NCBI GenBank assembly: GCA_041494805.1 | Contig: JBGQBN010000015.1 | Coordinates: 1 to 64,000 of the forward strand | Source of the DNA: JBGQBN01 sp041494805 | GTDB lineage: Bacteria > Acidobacteriota > Terriglobia > Terriglobales > Acidobacteriaceae | Direction: 5' to 3' | Length of the DNA stretch: 64,000 nucleotides | Notes under the pieces: generated by a model | Seen by the model: only the letters and a program-made list of their open reading frames with translations | Databases searched by the model: none | Told to the model about the DNA's origin: nothing | Shown here: piece by piece, positions 60,635-64,000 of the stretch | How positions within the stretch are numbered: the stretch's first letter is position 1 | Layout of the letters: the number at the start of each line of letters is the position of its first letter | Position numbers and translations under genes: made by a program

Positions 60635-62590
60635 ATGTGCGGACTTAATGGAGTGGTTGCGCCTCGAGCGCTGACCGCTGCGGATCTGCGATGTCTGGAA
60701 CAGGGCACTACCATGCTGCGCCATCGCGGGCCCGACGACGAAGGTTTCGTGCTGGTCGCGGAGGGCAAGGCGCGCTCGTTCCGTGGAGCGGATTCGATTC
60801 CCGAAGTTGGCGAGCTGCCCGACTTCCGCACCGCCGCGCCCCAGGGCGAAAGCGTCGCCCTAGGCTCGCGCCGGCTGTCCATCATCGATCTCAGCCCGAG
60901 CGGCCATATGCCCATGAGCGACGAAGCCGGCAACTGGGTGGTATTCAACGGGGAGATTTACAACTACCGGGAACTTCGCCAACAACTGGCTGCGCTTGGG
61001 TATCGTTTCCATTCGCAGTGTGACACCGAAGTGTTGCTGCACGCCTATGCCGCATGGGGAACCGGATGTCTGGAACACTTCAATGGCATGTGGGCATTCG
61101 CGATCTGGGACCGCCAGACGCGCCGCTTATTCTGCGCGCGCGACCGTTTCGGCGAGAAGCAGTTGTACTACTGTCTCACTGCGGAAGGATCTCTGTGCTT
61201 CGCTTCCGAGATCGCTCCCCTGCGGCTGGTGACCCCGGGAAATGAACCGGTGAGGGAACTGGTCTGGGACTTCCTGATGTATGGCCTCGCCGACCATACC
61301 TCGGAGACGTTCTTCACCGGCATTCATCAACTTTTGCCCGGAACGTATTTCAGCTTCACACCAGGCCAGCCCATCCAGGTTACTCGCTACTACGATCTGC
61401 GGGAGAAGCGCCGCGCCGTGCCGCCAGACCTGTCCCGGGCCGCCACCCAACTGCGTGAGCATCTCTACGATTCCGTGCGCCTGCGGCTTCGGAGCGACGT
61501 GCCCGTGGCCAGCTTCTTCACCGGAGGCCTCGATTCAGCGAGCATCGTGGCGGTCGCCGACCGGGTGTTGCCCGCGCTCAATGGCAGCTCGCCCTGCAAG
61601 ACCCTGCGCACCTATACCAACGCGTACCCGGCGGGCCATCCCTATGACGAGTCGCCCCGCGTCCGCGCTGCATTGGAGAACATGCACTGCGTGGATGCGG
61701 TATTCGTGCAGGCATCGGTGGACCGTTTCAGGAGCGATCTGATGACCATGGTCGCGAGCCAGGAACAGCCCTTCCACAACGTTTCGATCTTCGCCTCGTA
61801 CAACCTGCTGCGGCTCATCCGGCAGCGGGACGGAATTAAAGTCGTACTGACGGGTGAAGCCGGCGACGAAGTGCTGGCGGGATATCCCCACGTCTATCTG
61901 CCCCTGCATCTCAGCCGCATGCTGGCTTCGCTGCAACTGCACTCCTGGCTGCGGGAGGCTGCGGCCTGGAATTGGCGAATTGCTTTACCGGCCAGCGCCA
62001 AAGGCTTTTTCCGGAAGTTGCCGCTGCCGGCGCGCACTCGACTGCAACGCTTTCGTAATCCGGTGGTGGCTTTGATGCAGCCGGATTTTTTGCTGGCACA
62101 CATGCAACGCGACCAGGAAATCACGGCCAACTGGCGAGCGCTCGACCTGGGCGCTCGATTACTCGCCGACATCACCCAGTTCAATCTGCCCCAGCTCTTG
62201 CGCCACCTGGATCGCAACGCCATGCACTGGTCGGTCGAGACCCGGGTCCCTTTTCTCGACCACCGGCTGGTGGAATTCGCCTGCTCCCTGCCGGACGAGT
62301 GGAAGCTCCGAGATGGCTACAGCAAGTTCGTACTGCGCCAGGCCATGTCCAGCGACCTGCCGGAAGCCATCACCAGAAACCGCACCAAGCTGGGATTTGG
62401 CATGGCCGAGCAATTCTGGCTGGGCGCATGCCTGCACTTGCTGCAGCCCTCCGCCAAGTTCGGGGAGTTCATCGATGCCAGCAAACTCAGCCACTGCGTG
62501 AAAGCCGGCGCGATGCCCGTCGAGCCAGCCTACTGGCTGCCCCTCTCGCTGGGCCTGTGGTTACAAACGGCATATCCGGCGAGCCATTGA
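60635..62590 (+). CDS. Glutamine-hydrolysing asparagine synthetase-type amidotransferase (AsnB-like)
   Basis: A 651-residue class II amidotransferase. Residues 2-240: N-terminal nucleophile domain with Cys2 (MCGLNGVVAP), RHRGPDDEGF, FNGEIYNYRELR. Residues from about 285: PP-loop ATP domain with TGGLDS (296-301; usual S-G-G-x-D-S) and TGEAGDEVLAGYP. Cys2 exposes as the nucleophile after Met removal. In polysaccharide clusters such proteins often amidate uronic acids or similar groups instead of free Asp. The next gene begins in its stop codon. It is linked to the cluster by position and strand. Confidence 0.9.
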   Translation: MCGLNGVVAPRALTAADLRCLEQGTTMLRHRGPDDEGFVLVAEGKARSFRGADSIPEVGELPDFRTAAPQGESVALGSRRLSIIDLSPSGHMPMSDEAGNWVVFNGEIYNYRELRQQLAALGYRFHSQCDTEVLLHAYAAWGTGCLEHFNGMWAFAIWDRQTRRLFCARDRFGEKQLYYCLTAEGSLCFASEIAPLRLVTPGNEPVRELVWDFLMYGLADHTSETFFTGIHQLLPGTYFSFTPGQPIQVTRYYDLREKRRAVPPDLSRAATQLREHLYDSVRLRLRSDVPVASFFTGGLDSASIVAVADRVLPALNGSSPCKTLRTYTNAYPAGHPYDESPRVRAALENMHCVDAVFVQASVDRFRSDLMTMVASQEQPFHNVSIFASYNLLRLIRQRDGIKVVLTGEAGDEVLAGYPHVYLPLHLSRMLASLQLHSWLREAAAWNWRIALPASAKGFFRKLPLPARTRLQRFRNPVVALMQPDFLLAHMQRDQEITANWRALDLGARLLADITQFNLPQLLRHLDRNAMHWSVETRVPFLDHRLVEFACSLPDEWKLRDGYSKFVLRQAMSSDLPEAITRNRTKLGFGMAEQFWLGACLHLLQPSAKFGEFIDASKLSHCVKAGAMPVEPAYWLPLSLGLWLQTAYPASH

Positions 62591-63615
62591 AGAAATCCTT
62601 GTTTGCGACTTTTCACTGGACCAAGGAGTACGTGAACTGCAATCTCTGCGGCCAGGACGACTGCGAACTGGTCTTTGCCCATGACCAGCATGGCTTGGGC
62701 CTGCATACCGTCATGTGTCTGCATTGCGGTCTGATCTATCTGAATCCCCGGCCCACGGGACGGGATTATGACCAGTTCTACCAGCACTGGTATCACCGTC
62801 TGTATCCCTCCCGCGCCGCCTTTCACGCCGGACAGCTCGGAGGCCGGATTGCGGCAGAAACCGCCCGCCGACGTTGCCAGTCCTACGCATCCTTCCTAGG
62901 CGACAGAACCCACCTTCTGGAAGTCGGTCCCGGGGAAGGCGCATTTCTGATCGCGCTGCGAAACCTGCGGCCCGACAGTACTCTGCACGGCGTGGATGTG
63001 TCGCCCCTCGAAGTCGCGTCGTGCCTCCGCAAGGGACTGGATGTTTTCCATGGACACACCGACCGCCTGCCTCCGGAATGCGCGGGCTACACCCATGTGG
63101 CTGCTTTCCATGTGCTCGAGCATGCCCTGGACCCAGTCGGCATGCTGCGGCAGATTGGGAGCCGGTTGCAGGCAGGCGGATACCTGTTTCTTGAAGTTCC
63201 GAATGTCCTCGGAAGCTGGAGCGGCCTGGGCATGGTGCACGTGGCTCATCCTTATCAATTTGCTGCCGTGACCCTGGCTCAGGCACTCGAGACCGCCGGA
63301 TTCGAGGTCGTCCGCCTAGAAATGCTCGAGGCGCCTCTTTTCCAATCCAGCCTGCGGGCCATAGCCCGGCTCACCGATGGACCCGTCCGCAGCCTAGCTC
63401 CCGCCATGCCTGGGGTGGAAGAAGTACGGGCACGGTTCCGGCACAAGCTGCGTCACTGGCGCCGCGAAGTCATGACCGGCAGGCTCAAACGCGCTGGCTC
63501 GCGGCTGATTGGAACTCATTGCACCGCGCTCCTTTGGGAACACACCGCCGGTCGCCAGTTTAGGAATGCTCTTTCCTCTGGAAATCCGCCGCCCGCGTGG
63601 CAGTGGGAGAACTGA
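62587..63615 (+). CDS. SAM-dependent methyltransferase with N-terminal zinc-binding motif
   Basis: A 342-residue protein. Residues 14-48 contain CNLCGQDDCELVF and CLHCGLIYLNPRP, a double Cys-x2-Cys zinc motif common in sugar or lipid methyltransferases of polysaccharide clusters. A Rossmann methyltransferase follows: LLEVGPGEGAFLIAL (SAM site), LHGVDVSP, FHVLEHALDPVGMLRQI, GGYLFLEVPNVL. The start is TTG 62587, which overlaps the asnB stop (TTGA); ATG starts in frame upstream lie inside asnB. Likely modifies a sugar of the exported polymer. Confidence 0.83.
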   Translation: MKKSLFATFHWTKEYVNCNLCGQDDCELVFAHDQHGLGLHTVMCLHCGLIYLNPRPTGRDYDQFYQHWYHRLYPSRAAFHAGQLGGRIAAETARRRCQSYASFLGDRTHLLEVGPGEGAFLIALRNLRPDSTLHGVDVSPLEVASCLRKGLDVFHGHTDRLPPECAGYTHVAAFHVLEHALDPVGMLRQIGSRLQAGGYLFLEVPNVLGSWSGLGMVHVAHPYQFAAVTLAQALETAGFEVVRLEMLEAPLFQSSLRAIARLTDGPVRSLAPAMPGVEEVRARFRHKLRHWRREVMTGRLKRAGSRLIGTHCTALLWEHTAGRQFRNALSSGNPPPAWQWEN

Positions 63616-63617
63616 GG

Positions 63618-64000
63618 GTGCGTCTGAGAACAGGAATCATCACGGCACTCGTGCTGGTAAGCGCCGCGGCATTCACTCAAACCAAAGTGGGCTCCAGCAT
63701 GACTCCGGAGTCTGCGAGCCAGCCGCAACCGTCGGCGGAAATCCCGGAGCCTTCGGCTGCTTCCAGGTGGAAGCCGCAAAACATGGGGTCGTCCGCCATT
63801 CCTGTGGACAGCTGGATCTATCCGCTATTCGACCGTTTGGCGGCGTTTGGCTATGTGTCCACTGGCTACACCGGTATCCGCCCCTGGACCCGCATGGAGT
63901 GTGCCCGGATGCTTCAAGAAGCTGATGAATATCTGGGACAGGGTGCCGAGTCAGAGAGCGAGGCCGAGAGGATTTATCAGGTCTTGGTGGTTGAGTTCTC
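63618..64000 (+). CDS. Capsule-assembly Wzi-like outer-membrane protein (N-terminal fragment)
   Basis: Open frame from GTG 63618 to the window edge (127 codons visible). A hydrophobic start (MRLRTGIITALVLVSAAAFT) is a probable signal peptide. After a Ser/Pro-rich linker it reads PVDSWIYPLFDRLAAFGYVST... TGIRPWTRMECARML, the opening of the Wzi-like capsule-assembly barrel family (position of S-x-x-Y-P-x-x-x-R-L-x-x-G pattern). It follows the methyltransferase directly and probably closes or continues the export cluster. Partial; confidence limited by truncation. Confidence 0.7.
   Translation, partial: MRLRTGIITALVLVSAAAFTQTKVGSSMTPESASQPQPSAEIPEPSAASRWKPQNMGSSAIPVDSWIYPLFDRLAAFGYVSTGYTGIRPWTRMECARMLQEADEYLGQGAESESEAERIYQVLVVEF

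Overview
The window reads as a stretch of chromosome from a Gram-negative, GC-rich bacterium, most likely an Acidobacteriota of the Terriglobia type. This is an inference from three things: an LPS/outer-membrane gene set (lptE, lpxB, an MsbA-like exporter, OmpA and Wzi-like proteins), typical acidobacterial gene mixes (transglutaminase TgpA, NHL/TIG proteins, a large SLBB export protein), and many dispersed word-like intergenic repeats. There is no prophage, transposase, CRISPR array, rRNA or recognisable tRNA. One structural RNA is present, the small SRP RNA at 26357-26460.

Layout. 1-2.5 kb (minus): phoH, ybeY and a CorC/HlyC-type CBS membrane protein, with an intrinsic terminator between phoH and ybeY. 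2.9 kb: rpsT. 3.2-8.2 kb (minus): a tightly overlapping operon psd, pssA, an Asd-like pseudoenzyme, lptE, holA (broken by a -1 frameshift) and an arylamine N-acetyltransferase. 8.4-11.6 kb: a DUF465 protein, rimI, a DEAD-box helicase and tsaB. 11.7-15.5 kb: a propionate/branched-chain acyl-CoA unit (acyl-CoA dehydrogenase, meaB, epimerase), interrupted by a small acidic protein and a two-domain nuclease-like protein. 15.6-19.7 kb: a Mpo1-like protein, hemW, and a divergent KAS-II/cytochrome P450 pair. 19.9-26.2 kb: ABC exporter, lpxB, an inactive-looking M1 peptidase with TPR repeats, and fabH.

26.5-36.7 kb: tgpA, an OmpW-like barrel, rimO, yacG, pgpA, an NHL propeller protein, cinA, thpR, plsY and gpsA, so phospholipid synthesis recurs (psd, pssA, pgpA, plsY, gpsA). 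36.8-43.4 kb: an HD-GYP c-di-GMP phosphodiesterase, ftsY, ribD, ribE, an Mla-type ATPase and mobA. 43.5-52.2 kb: PilZ protein, BON lipoprotein, cytochrome c, prepilin peptidase with a PAS/degenerate-kinase partner, several small envelope proteins, an OmpA lipoprotein and an orphan RHH antitoxin. 52.3-54.3 kb: uvrC. 54.6-64 kb: an exopolysaccharide cluster (SLBB export protein, Wzz, WecG/TagA transferase, initiating sugar-phosphate transferase, AsnB amidotransferase, methyltransferase, start of a Wzi-like protein) behind a 353-bp leader that may be structured.

Most notable points: (i) the small acidic protein plus GFGHEEW/PD-(D/E)XK protein inserted in the acyl-CoA operon, a possible modification-dependent restriction or toxin-antitoxin-like module; (ii) palindromic or dispersed repeats lying in frame inside uvrC, rimI and the ABC exporter; (iii) several pseudoenzymes that keep their fold but lose catalytic residues; (iv) the holA frameshift.
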